From assembly GCA_031082125.1 (NCBI GenBank), contig JAVHLM010000013.1, forward strand, positions 110,241 to 174,240: 64,000 nt of DNA, read 5' to 3'. Positions 18,121 to 29,500 of this stretch are shown piece by piece. The DNA comes from Candidatus Eremiobacterota bacterium. GTDB lineage: Bacteria > Vulcanimicrobiota > CADAWZ01 > Ess09-12. Positions within the stretch are counted from its first letter, which is position 1; each line of letters begins with the position of its first letter. The notes below the pieces were generated by a model. It was not told where the DNA came from. It ran no database searches and saw nothing but the letters and a program-made list of their open reading frames with translations. The translations under genes were made by a program, and so were the position numbers.

Positions 18121-19251
18121 ATGATGAAAGAACTCTCGGTGCTGATATATCTTGCGGGAAATAACGATCTTTCAGCAGCGGCGTCCCGCCACTGGGGGCT
18201 CCTCAGGGACCTTTCCATTCCTCAGGGTGTGGCCCTCTCGGTGCAGTATGACACGCAGGGTGGAGGGGGAAAGACTTTCAGGCTCGGCGCCGACTCTTCC
18301 GGCAGGAGGATTGTGACACTCAAGCCGAGAGACTCTTCTTCGCCGGACCACCTTGCCGAGTTCCTCTGCTGGTCCATGGCAAGGGCCCCGGCAAAAAGAC
18401 AGGTGCTTCTCCTTTTCTGCCATTCCGACGGGTTTATCGGTCTTCTGGAGAGTGATGCCTCGGGGCGCACCATGGCGCTCCCCGCCTTCAGGGGAGCCCT
18501 GGAGGGCACCCTGGCAAAGACAGGAAGACCTCTGGACATGCTGATTTTTGACTGCTGTTTCATGGCCATGGCAGAAGTGGCCTACGAGCTGAAAAAGCTC
18601 TGCCCCCTGATACTTGCCTCCCAGGACGAGCTGCCTGGTGACGGGCTCCCCCTTGTTTCTCTGCTTGAGGTGCTTTTCCGCCCGGCAGGCAGGGAGGCCC
18701 GGGGAATGAGGCAGATAGCGGCATCCCTTGTGAGATCCCTCGCAATGGAGGCCCTTTCAGGAGAGGGAATGACCCACCGTCTTTTCGTTCCGCAGTTCTG
18801 CGCCATTGAAACGGCACCTTTGACCGAACTGGCCCGCCAGTTCAGGCTTTTTACCGCCGGCCTCTGTGAAAACTTAGAATGCTGCGGCGCCGTTGCTGAG
18901 GCGGGCCGCCGAGCCCAGCGTTCTGGGAATTTCGCGTGGAACCGTGAGCCGTACCGATCTTTTGTAGATGTCTGGCATTTCTGCACCCTGCTCCTGGAGA
19001 ACCTGTCGATCCCGGAAGCGATCAGAGAGACAGCGGGAAGGATTGCCGTGCTTGTGGAGAGCCTTGTCGTGGAGAATACCCGGTGGGGCGATGAGACAAG
19101 GAATTCCCATGGCCTTTCCTTCTATTTTCCCCGGACCTCCCGGGCGATTCCCGGGGGAGCAGCAAAAAAATACGGCTATGGGGACCTTCTGTGGGAGAGG
19201 GATACCTCGTGGGGCCGGAGCGGGATTAATTCTTTCGGGCTATGGCATTAA
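18121..19251 (+). CDS. clostripain (C11) family cysteine peptidase
   Basis: The start VLIYLAGNNDLSAAA is the C11 hallmark. The catalytic dyad is visible as His101 (FCHSDGF, normally GHG) and Cys146 in FDCCFMAMAEVAYEL, the family's D-x-C-(L/F)-M-A-x-x-E-V-A-Y-E-L segment. LILASQDELPGDGLPL matches the specificity region. The length of 376 residues is typical for the short cytoplasmic forms. There is no signal peptide. It lies 9 bases after the degenerate maturase gene. In RiPP-type loci such peptidases often cleave leaders, so it may process whatever the operon modifies. The first glycine of GHG is replaced by Cys. Confidence 0.88.
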   Translation: MMKELSVLIYLAGNNDLSAAASRHWGLLRDLSIPQGVALSVQYDTQGGGGKTFRLGADSSGRRIVTLKPRDSSSPDHLAEFLCWSMARAPAKRQVLLLFCHSDGFIGLLESDASGRTMALPAFRGALEGTLAKTGRPLDMLIFDCCFMAMAEVAYELKKLCPLILASQDELPGDGLPLVSLLEVLFRPAGREARGMRQIAASLVRSLAMEALSGEGMTHRLFVPQFCAIETAPLTELARQFRLFTAGLCENLECCGAVAEAGRRAQRSGNFAWNREPYRSFVDVWHFCTLLLENLSIPEAIRETAGRIAVLVESLVVENTRWGDETRNSHGLSFYFPRTSRAIPGGAAKKYGYGDLLWERDTSWGRSGINSFGLWH

Positions 19252-19262
19252 TAAAGGAATCA

Positions 19263-19271
19263 TGGTACAAT
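19263..19271 (+). promoter_or_regulatory. possible extended -10 promoter
   Basis: TGG followed by TACAAT (19266-19271) forms an extended -10 element without a clear -35 box. It would start transcription about 78 bases before the GTG of the metallo-beta-lactamase-like gene. Confidence 0.3.
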
Positions 19272-19355
19272 GAAGGGAGAGTGACTGGCAGAGTTTTTCG
19301 AAGACCAGCATTGGTGAGTATAATCAACGAAGCATAAGACGGAGCATCATACATA

Positions 19356-20393
19356 GTGGTGAATACAAGCATCAGGGGCTGCAGCACACTCGCTGCAATA
19401 GTAATGTTCGTTTTTCTTCTGCTAGGGGGATACCCCCTGGAAGCTTCTGGTGTCCCTTATGAAATCAATCTCTCCTCCAGGCTCCTCATCAACTCCTATA
19501 ATATTCTCGCTGACGGCTGCGAGGTCCCCGATTATGTCACTCCCATGAGGCTCGACCTGCAAAGCGACAACGGCACATTCTGCGCTCTCGTCATCAGGGA
19601 AAAGGTGGATAAGGCCTCGCCGCTCTATCATATTATCTCATCCATGAAGATGGGGGCGGCAGAGAAAAAGCAGCTTCTCAGGAATATCACCGATGGCACC
19701 CTGATCATCTATTTTGATGCCGGGGCCAGGCCTGACCGCCTTCTCAACAACAGGATGATCTTTGAAGCAGAGCTTGAAAGAGCGGGATTCAGCAAGTCAG
19801 ACATCAAGCCCGACTTCATAGTGCTCTCCCATTCCCACAATGGTGAAATCGTGGCCCTCCAGGAGGCTCTTCCCAATACTCCTGTCTTCGTCACCCTTGA
19901 TATGAAGAATGGAATCGTGCTGGAGGACAGGACCATACCGATCAAGAACAAGGTTATTCTCAAGCCGGGAGTGACACCCCTCACCGATCACATATCCCTG
20001 ATCTCCACTGTCTTCCAGATGGCACCGCCGACCAAGGTCATACAGAAAGGGCAGATATTCAATCGGAAAAAAGATTCCTCCGACCCTCCCGAGTATGAAA
20101 GTGCCCTTGCGGTAAATACCAGGGACGGAGTCGCCCTCTTTGGCACCTGCATGCATTGCTCCTTCCTGGGAGTGGTGAAAACAGCAATGAAGTTCTACCG
20201 GAAAGATATTATACTGTACTGCGGCGGATTTGAGAATGATTCCTCGGCGATCCCGAAGGCATTGAAGCTCTCCCCCTCGATGGAGTTCTACCTCCACCAC
20301 TGCGCGCCTGTGGAGTCGCTGCAATGGAAATATGGGGAGAGCCGCATACACAGAATAAGGCTTGGCGAGAGGGTCCTCATCAATCCCTATTGA
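19356..20393 (+). CDS. exported metallo-beta-lactamase-fold protein with altered metal site
   Basis: The 345-residue protein starts at GTG 19356 (a second GTG follows directly; GGAG lies 11 bases upstream). A signal peptide is visible at about 8-30 (ending PLEASG). The fold resembles the COG1237 type. FIVLSHSHNGEI places His159 and His161 where the family has HGHYDH, but the Asp-His pair is Gly-Glu. GTCMHCSFLGVV matches the usual second His region, and ILYCGGFEND and FYLHHCAPV match the last metal-binding elements. Export, plus loss of the DH pair, suggests a changed metal site or a non-hydrolytic role. It is probably transcribed separately from the C11 gene. Confidence 0.7.
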   Translation: MVNTSIRGCSTLAAIVMFVFLLLGGYPLEASGVPYEINLSSRLLINSYNILADGCEVPDYVTPMRLDLQSDNGTFCALVIREKVDKASPLYHIISSMKMGAAEKKQLLRNITDGTLIIYFDAGARPDRLLNNRMIFEAELERAGFSKSDIKPDFIVLSHSHNGEIVALQEALPNTPVFVTLDMKNGIVLEDRTIPIKNKVILKPGVTPLTDHISLISTVFQMAPPTKVIQKGQIFNRKKDSSDPPEYESALAVNTRDGVALFGTCMHCSFLGVVKTAMKFYRKDIILYCGGFENDSSAIPKALKLSPSMEFYLHHCAPVESLQWKYGESRIHRIRLGERVLINPY

Positions 20394-20418
20394 ATGAATG
20401 TCCCGGGGCAGAAAAGCT

Positions 20419-20446
20419 GTTAACACATTGTTAACAAAAAAGTTAC
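20419..20446. promoter_or_regulatory. iterated GTTAAC/GTTAC boxes, possible operator
   Basis: Two palindromic GTTAAC boxes begin at 20419 and 20430, one helical turn apart. A related GTTAC begins at 20442, 12 bases further on. They sit in the 198-base gap before the first giant gene, about 95 bases upstream of a TATAAT at 20537-20542. Regular turn-length spacing suggests cooperative protein binding. A related inverted repeat occurs at 60486-60501. Confidence 0.4.
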
Positions 20447-20536
20447 TTTTTGGAAATCTCCCGCCCTTTACTTTTTTTTACAATTCAGTGATAACATGAT
20501 AAGGACTAGTGTGCCCTTAAGTATTCTTTTGGTGAA

Positions 20537-20542
20537 TATAAT
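20537..20542 (+). promoter_or_regulatory. -10 box of giant gene 1
   Basis: A perfect TATAAT lies 50 bases before the giant gene's ATG. No convincing -35 hexamer stands at 16-18 bases, so the promoter may need an activator, possibly one binding the upstream GTTAAC boxes. Confidence 0.4.
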
Positions 20543-20591
20543 ACACTGCCGCGGCTGTCCTTGCATGCGGCGGTGAAGAGGGGGAGAGAGT

Positions 20592-23500
20592 ATGTCAGAC
20601 ACAAGAATAGATCTTGCGACTCAGTTCAATTATCAGCAGATCCGCCCCAAGGATACTCAGGAGAAAAAGGAAGCGAAACCTGAGCATCTCGAGGAGAAGG
20701 CCGGCACCGAGAAGCCTGCCGAAGGCGAGGAAGGACCGCAGACAAAGAAGCTTGTTACCCCTGAGCAGAAAGAGGTGAAGGGCCCCCAGGAGGCCGTCCA
20801 GAAGAAGCAGGCCCGGGAGGCCGAGGAGCAGCAGGCCAAGAAGCTCGGCGATGAGCAGGAAGAGTTCAAGGCCGGCAACCAGGAGGAGACGCAGACTCCC
20901 CAGGCGGCCAAGGACATGACGGGAGACCTGGCAAAGCTGGTCCAGAAACAGGCCTTTGCCTCCAAGGATTCCAAGATCATCACTGCTGAAGAAGCCACCA
21001 GGGCCGAGGAGCAGGCAGAGGGACCTGAAGGGGCGAAGACCGGCGGGACACTCGGAGAGAAGCTCTCAAAGGCCAAGTCCGCAGTGGCCGACTTTTTCAT
21101 GGAGAGCTGGACAGAGATCGCCGGCAAGGAGCATGACACAACCCAGAACCTCCTGGACCGCGAGCAGGAGGAACAGTCAAATATCCGCCAGGAGAGGTGG
21201 GCCCTCCCTGAAAACAACAAGAATCTTGAGCACCAGCTCCGGGCTATGATGAGCCAGGAGGGCGGCCAGCTCATGAAAAAGCAGATAAGCGATGACAAGT
21301 CCTCCGCTTCCGATAGTGCCCATGATCTCAAGGAGGAGGATGACGGGAAGGGCAAGTCCGCGGGGACCGGAAAAGGCCCTCTGTCAGGCATGGCTTCCAG
21401 AACGCCTTCCCAGGCCGACAAGAAGCCTTCCGGGAAAGCCCAGGGAGGGAATCTCCAGCATTTTCTTGCCGGAGACAACAGGTCCTATCTCTCAGGCCTC
21501 GGGGGGACAAGGCAGGGGCCCCAGGATTCCAACCTCCCTCAGAAAATAGTGACGGTAAGGGACAAGAAGGAGCCCAACCGCCAGCTCCTTGCATTCACCA
21601 ATACAAGGCAGCGGAAGGAGACGCTCTTTTCTCCCCCCTCATTCAACGCGTTCTCTTCCCCGGCTCTGAAGCCTCAGGCACAGGAGCCTTCCACGCCCGG
21701 CGTGCAGGCGCCGTCAACTGAGACGGTGAAGCCGCCGCCTTCAGGCCTGAGAGCTTTCCAGAGCGCTGGAAAGCCCACGGGCGCCCCGGCCTCCCCTGCA
21801 GCGGCTCCCCCCGCGGGAGGACCTTCCGTGGCACCATCGCCGGTGAAACCCCAGGAGGCCCAGCCGCAAGCGGCTGCGGCGCCTCAGCAGACTGCAGCGA
21901 CAGCGCCTGCGGACAAGACTGCGGCACCTCAGCAGACTGCGGCGACAGCGCCTGCAGACAAGACAGCGGCGCCTCAGCAGACGGCGGCGACAGCGCCTGC
22001 CGACAAGGCAGCGGCACCGCAGCAGACTGCGACGACAGCGCCTGCAGACAAGACAGCGGCGCCTCAGCAGACTGCGACGACGGAGCCTGCGGACAAGACA
22101 GCGGCACCTCAGCAGACTGCTACGACAGCGCCTGCGGACAAGACTGCCGCTCCTGAACAGACGGCGGCGACAGCGCCTGCGGACAAGACTGCCGCTTCTG
22201 AGCAGACGGCGGCGACAGCGCCTGCGGACGAGACTGCCGCGCCTCAGCCTGAAGGCGATAAGAAGCCGGCCGACACTCCGCCGGCAGCTCCCGGTAATTA
22301 TCAGCAGGCATCATGGTACACCGGCCTCTCAGCGCAGGAAAAGCAGAAGGCCGATTCCCTCGTGGGAGGCATGAAAACCCAGGAGGAGCGCGACCGCTTC
22401 ATGAGAGTAATGGGGGGCCTGGAAAAGCCCGAGGACCAGAAGCGCCTTCTCGCCCTCGGAGGAGTGGGGAAGGACGAGACCCTCAAGACAAGAGAGGGTG
22501 ACCAGACAGGACCGCCCCATAGGCCTCAGGGTCCCCAGGACCAGAAGCCGGGGCAGCAGACGGGCACAGTCCAGGGTCCTCAGGGGCCCCAGGGACAGAG
22601 GCAGGGCCCGCCCTCCGACCGGCCGCAGTCGCCGGCTTTCAACCAGCAGGAGTTCTCGGCGACCCTCAGGATCCTGGACACGACAAAAAAGGAAGACCGC
22701 GGCGAGGTCCTTAATAACCTTGCCTACATACAGAAAAACGCCACGGATCCCTCGGTCCGAAGCCGCACCCTCGACATGATCGAGAAGGCCAAGCCTGAGG
22801 ACAGGGCCACCGTGGCCGGCGGCCTCTCTTGGGGTCTCAGAGATGCGGGGCGGCCCGAGGACCGCGCCATGACAAAGGAAGAGCTCGACAAGATCACTCC
22901 TCAGCAGAGAAAGCAGCAGGCGGAGCAGGAGCGGATAACGAGAACGGAGGCGCAGAAGAAGTTCCTTGGCCAGCTTGAGAAGCTCCCCGAGGACCAGCGC
23001 AATGAAGTCCTCGACATCATGGGCGGCAAGAGCGAAGTCACCAACAGGACCGGCCTCGGGCCCGAAGACAGGAAGAACTTCATCGACAGGTTCAACAGCC
23101 TCAACGATGAGCAGCTCAAGTCCACCATGGACTTCATGAAGAGTGATTACTACAAGGGCCTCCAGGGCGACAAGGCCCCCTATGACTCCAGCAAGTCCCG
23201 CGCCGACGCCCTCATGCTCGCCTCGTCCCTCGATCCCAAGATGGATGCCAAGGAGAAGGCGGGCCTGATCGAGTCCACCCAGAAGGTAATCGGCAACACC
23301 GATCTTGACAGGAGAAACATCACCAAGCTCATGACAGAGGTCTCCCCCGAGGTGGCCAAGAGGGAGATGGAGCTCTTCAAAGATCCCGACAAGAATACTT
23401 ACGGCACCATCAAGCCCCAGAAGGCTCCTCCCGATCCGACGCCCAAGAAGGCCGGCGAGACCGATGACCAGTACAAGGCGCGCCTTGAGGAAGAGAAAAA

Positions 23501-26500
23501 GACTGCTGAACAGAACAGGAACAAGGAGGTCCTGGCGGAGTCCTATGCCCGCCTCAAGCTCAACACCGCCACGGTCCCCGGGCAGACCGACCCGGCCACG
23601 GGCAAGCCCAGGACCCTCAACGAAGAGGAGGTCAAGAAGGTCGCCACCCAGTTGGTGGACGACTACCGCGGCAACAGGGACACCGTGAGCCCCGACAAGT
23701 CCCTCGTGGCCCTCAGGACCATCGACAAGTTCTCCTTCAAGCAGGGAGAGTCCCATTTTGATTCCAAGACCAGGGAGATGACGCTCCCCTCGAGCATGCT
23801 CATCGGCTCCCTCACCAGGGAGGAGAAAAACAAGCTCCAGCACGAGATGTTCCATGCGCAGATGAAGGGGCAGGTGAACCCCAGGATCTCCGGCGCAGAG
23901 GACAGCAATGCCTATGCCGCGAGCCTTACGAGGGAGTACGAGGCTGCCTGCAAGGACAAGGACAAGACCATCGCCACCTTCACCGAGGGATTCAAAAAGA
24001 TGGGCTACGGCGACGAGGAGGCACGGAAGATGGCCGCGGCGTCGCTGCGTGATCCCGACGAGTACCAGGCCGTCAAGGGCACCATGCTGATGGGCCAATA
24101 TCCTGACGGCAAGACAGGCCTCCAGCACCTCCAGGAGCTCAAGGAGGGCAAGGGGAGCCAGGACTTCAAGTTCCTCGCCGACGGCCTCCCCAAGGACGCC
24201 ATCGAGAACTTCAAGGACGCCCAGGGCGGGAAGCTGCCAACCGATACCAAGATGAGGCAGGCAGAGGCGGGCCGTTTCAACGAGGAGCAGACAAAGAAGT
24301 TCTTCGAGGTCTCCGGCAGCTATTATGACCGTCTCCAGGGTAATCCCTCGGAGATGGACAAGTTCAGGGCCAACGCGAGGACTGAGCTCGAGAGGCAGGG
24401 CTTCTCAAAAGACGAGATTGACAAGAAGCTCGAGGAGATGTTCAAGGGCAAGGACCAGTTCGCTTCGGGCCTTGCCCAGCTCACCCTCTCCCAGGGCAAG
24501 GGCGAGAAGAAGGAAGAGTTCTCCTGGATGAATCCCTTCTCCATCTTCGGCGGCGGCAGCAGCACCTCCCTCCAGATAAAGCAGAAGGGACTTGACAGCC
24601 CCTTCGGGAGCACCCTGCCGCCCGATGTGGCGTCAGGGATCAGGAACTGGGCAACGGAGACCGAGAAGGGAGCCCCCGGTGACATCACCAGGAAGGATCC
24701 CAACCTGGCCTTCCACATGGTGGACTATGTCTCAACTCACCGGAGCGAGATCAACGGCGACAAGGAGATACTGAGGAAATACGGCATTCCCGATGAGCTG
24801 CGCAACGATCCCGAGTTCAGGAAACGGCTCAATGCCGGAGGCTACTATGCCGCCGCAGCCGACGGCATGTGGAAAGAATACGGCAATTCGGAAGGAAGCT
24901 TCTTCGGCTTCTTCAGCTTCGGCGGGGACTTCGGCAAGCTGATGGATGCCTCCGACATGTCCTCCCTCTCCTACGAGAACGAGCGCATGTCCAACAACAT
25001 GTCCCAGAGGCTCATGGAGCACTATGAGAAGAGATGGCACGAGCTCGGCGTCCACTATTTCCCGAACCAGAATCCCAATACCGGCAGCATGGTGGATATT
25101 ACCCACACCACGGGCCTCGAGACACAGAACACAGGGAGGATGAACACCTCGAGGGCACCGGTGGGCGCCATCGGGACCCAGGGCACGGGTCCCATCACTG
25201 GAGGCTTCAACCGTCCCCCGGTGGGGACAGGTGTCGATTCTCCCCATGTACAGCCGGGCACCAATTATGGAGTTGGAGTGCGGCCTGACATGGTGAAGCC
25301 CGATGTGGGCCCCATCACGCCTCCTTACTACCCGCCTGTCGATCCCTACAAGCCCCCGGTGGACCAGTGGAAGCCCACGCCTCCTGAGACGCCTACCTGG
25401 CAGGATCCCCAGGAGCAGATAGAGCTCTCCGACCGGACCGAGAAAGTGCTTGAGCGCAAGCGCATCCAGGCTGAAGAGGAAGCCAAGAAGCAGCAGGAGG
25501 TTGAAGCCCAGCAGGCCGAGGAAGCAAAGCAGGCCGAGGAGGCCAAGGCTCAGCAGGTCAAGGCCGATGCCGATGATATCTGGGGCGGCGTAAAGTCCCT
25601 GCTGGGGAACAACTCTTCTGATTCCGCCAACAAGCTTGCCTCCTATCTCATGACGGCAGGGTCAAGTCCCGAAACAGCCAGGGAGCTTCTCAAGAACTTC
25701 ATGACGCTCCTTGACAGGAAGGACGGTCCCAAGCAGGCAGCCCAGTTCCTTCAGACCTGCTCGGCGTCGCCTGCCGGCGTGGGAAGTCTCGTAAAGTTCC
25801 TCACGAGCGCCTCGGGCGACTCCCAGGGAAGCGCCATGGCGGCGAAGTTCCTCGAAGCGGGCTCGACAACTTACGAGGGCGCCTCGGCCCTTCACAACAT
25901 GATGCATGGCCTTGCCTCGCAGCCCGAGGAAGCCCGTGAATTCGCAAGGATGCTGAACATGTCCTCCAATTCGCCCGAAGGCTCGGCTTCCCTGGCGAAG
26001 ACCTTCCAGAACCTCACCAAGTTCCCCGGGGGCTCAGAGAATATCGCGAGCTTCCTGAACTCGGCATCTTCCACTGCCCAGGGAGGCAAAGATCTCTCCC
26101 AGGCCCTTGCCAACATGTCCTCGACAAGGGAGGGCGCCCAGGCGCTGTCCACCCTCTTCAACAGGCTGGCCTCGCAGTCTCCCGCTTCGCAGAACAACCT
26201 GCTCAACGCTCTGAAGCAGATGTCATCGTCGAAAGAGGGGGCCCGCTTCCTGAGCCACGCCATGGCGAACGGCTCGTCAATCCCGGAAAGCGGGAAGTCC
26301 ATGGCCAAGCTCATCCAGATGGCATCGAGCTCTCCCGAGGGGACGCAGTCCCTCTTCACGGCGATGAAGAACATGTCGGCCACCACTGACGGCGCCAAGA
26401 ATATCGCCATCTTCCTCCAGAGAGGCGCTTCGACCGGCGAGGGCTCCGACGCCCTTGCAAGGACACTCAGGAGTCTCACGTCAAGCTCTTCGGGTGTCCA

Positions 26501-29500
26501 GGACTTGGCATCGATATTCTCCAAGGCGGCACAGACGTCGCAGGGCGGCTCCTCCCTCTCGCAGGCCCTCCTCTCGATGGCCGACGGGAGAGGAAACGGC
26601 GAGGCCCTCATGGCCTTCTTCCAGAAAGCTTCAGTAACGCCGCGTTCTGCCGGGGATCTGAGCAACGCCCTGATGAGCATGTCCTCATCACCCCAGGGCG
26701 CCACCAACCTTTCGCAGCTGATGGCGCGCCTTTCTTCATCAAAGGACGGCGGAAGGCTCCTGATGCAGTCCATGTCCAACCTCTCGACGTCGCCGGCAGG
26801 GGCTCGGTCGCTGGCAAGCGCCTTCAGCAACATGGCGTCGGCGCCCAACGGGAGCACCTTCTCAGCGCAGTTCCTCGCAAAGGCATCGTCAACGCCCGAA
26901 GGAGCGAGGCAGCTCATGTCCACCCTGTCGAGCATGTCGTCGTCACCTGACGGCGCCCGCTCCCTGGCCCACTTCCTGGAGGCAACGTCAGGCACCAGGG
27001 AAGGCGCCGAGAGCCTCGGAAACCTTATGAAAAATATGTCGGGAAGCTCAGAGGGCACAAGGACCCTTGCGAACCTCCTTGCCCGGTGCTCTTCCGGGGA
27101 GGAGGGAGGACCGGCGCTCTCCCGGGCCCTGCTGAACATGACTGATGCGCGCGGCGGAAGCGAGCAGGTGGGGAAGTTCCTCATGGCGGCCTCGTCAAGC
27201 CCTGAAAATGCCCTGGCCCTCTCGCGGGCCCTGGCCAACATGTCCTCTACAGAGGAAGGAGCCCGCAACCTTGCGCAGTTCGTGGCCCGGTCGCCCAAGA
27301 CCTCTGAAGGCCAGCAGATGGCGATGAAGGCCTTCGGAAACATTGCCCAGTCACCTGAAGGAGCGGCACAGCTTTCCAAGATGCTTGCCAACATTTCCCG
27401 CTCCGGAGAAGGCTCCGAGTATCTCGCCCACTTTGCCAATGCCTCGTCGGGATCTCCGGAAGGCTCATCGTCCCTCCTCTCCATGATGCAGCGCATGACG
27501 TCCACTCCGGACGGGGGGAAGGATGTGGCACTCTTCCTCGCAAGGAGCACGGGGACTCCCCAGGGAGCCCAGAATGTGGGAGGGACCATTCAGAACCTCT
27601 GCTCCACCCGCGAGGGTCTTCAGCAGTTCCTGCAGCTTATGAGCAGCACTGCAGGCAACCCCACTGCGGGGAAGGCACTCTCGCAGGCCCTTGCAAACGT
27701 GGCCTCCACACCCGGCGGCGCGGCAAGCATGGGCAGCCTTATCCAGAATGCCCTTGCTTCCAAGGAGGGCACGCAGTCCCTGATGAGCTCTCTCATGGCC
27801 ATGTCATCATCAAAAGAAGGAGCTCTCAACATCTCGCAGTTTGTGGCATCATTCTCTGGGACTCCTGAAGGGTCGGCAATCCTCATGGATGCTTTCTCCA
27901 AGATGTCCTCGACACCAAAGGGGATGAACGATCTCACGATGCTCCTCGACAGGGGGACATCAACACCTGAAGGGGCAAAGCTCCTGAACCAGACCCTGCT
28001 GAACATGACCTCCTCGAAGGATGGGGCGGAGAGCTTTGCAAAGCTCATCGCAAGGACCTCCTCCTCCTATGAAGGCGCTAAAGCCCTTAACCACGCACTG
28101 GTGAACATGTCTTTCACCTCTGAGTCCGCGTCGGGCCTCGGGGAGATCTTTATGAGGGCCACGTCCAGCACCCAGGGAGCGCAATCCATGGCCGATGCCC
28201 TCAGGAACCTGAGCTCTACCAAAGAAGGCGCCGAGAACATGGCACAATTCTTCCAGAAGTGCTCCGTGAGCTCCAAGGGCCTCATGGAGATGCAGCAATC
28301 TCTGCTGAATATCTCGTCGCTCCCTGACGGCTCCGAAAGCCTTGCGAAATTCTTCGGCAAGGCCTCGGGAAGCGAGTTCGGCGGCAAGGCCCTCATGGAG
28401 GCCTTCAAGGGGATGGCAGGCACGCCTGAAGGGGCTCACAACCTGTCGGTTCTGCTGCAGCAGGTGAGCTCATCACCCAGGTCGTCCCTCGATATGGTGG
28501 CCTTTCTGAAGAACTCCTCCAGGAATCCCGAGACGATGGCCGAGTGGCCGCGCCTCCTCGGCGAGATGTCGAAGGATCCTGCCAACGTGGGAGCTCTTTC
28601 CAAGTTTGTGACCAACATGAACAGGACAGCCGACGGAAGGGAAGCCCTCATGGAGCTCTTCCTCAAGTCCTCGGGCACCACCGAGGGAGCAAGGAATATG
28701 GCCCGCTTCTTCGACCAGGCTTCCACCAATCCTGACCTGAAAAGGCAGCTTGACAGCCTCCTCCAGGATGCGCCTCAGGCAAAGTCCACAGCCCTTCTCG
28801 ATAATGTCAACAAGGGGCGCCGAGAGCAGGTGCTGAGCGGAACGAAGAGCTCGGAATCGGCGGCTGTCGTGCGCGGCCAGGAGTCGGCAAACCGCTTCAA
28901 GAACGACGTGAACATGGCGATGCTTCAGCGTCCCGTGCTGGGCAGGAGGGATGTGAACCTGGAAACGGAGAACAGGCTCATCCAGGCCCATGCCCTCGAG
29001 GCGGACAACATCAAGGCCGAGATGCAGGCAGAGAAGGCCATGACGGCCGGTGAGAAGGCCCTCTCCACGAGCGTGATGGGCGAGCGGGGCATCTCTTTCA
29101 GGCAGATAGCCACGGGAATTCCTTACCAGCAGGTAGCGGCGGAGATGGCTGCGGGGCCTCAGGCTGCAAAGATGGCATCGACTGACAGGTCGATAAAGAA
29201 GGTCTCGGAAATGCAGGAAACCGACGAGGCCGACGAGACCAAGGAAGCCGAGGAAGGCGGCGGTGTCTCCGAAGGGGGCGAGACCAAGGCCAAGAAGCAC
29301 CCGCAGTTCAGGCCCATCGACGTGTACCCCGAGTCGGTGCTCCGGTACCTGAACTTATGCCCCGAGTGCGGCAACAGGACAGGCGAGCGGCAGATTCTGT
29401 GCATGAAGTGCGAAATTAATTTCGAGAGAGAGATTTACATGCAGTCTGCAGTGAAATTCAGCCGCGGCGGCTTCTACTTCAGGACCCACGAGGACAAGCT

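Noticed and set aside
20956..21249. Small plus-strand ORF inside giant gene 1
   Set aside because: It is an alternative-frame shadow with Arg/Pro/Ser-rich composition and no ribosome site.
22329..24128. A 599-residue minus-strand ORF and other long antisense ORFs inside giant gene 1
   Set aside because: They mirror the biased codon use of the plus-strand gene, have Leu/Gly/Val- or Arg/Pro-rich composition, no SD, and no recognisable motif.
25892..27589. A 565-residue minus-strand ORF opposite the 17-residue repeat array (and similar ones at 39845-41647 and 44897-46480)
   Set aside because: Their repeated APS and RA-x-EPS patterns are the reverse complement of the 51-bp repeat; the plus-strand reading has clean periodic protein structure and conserved ends.
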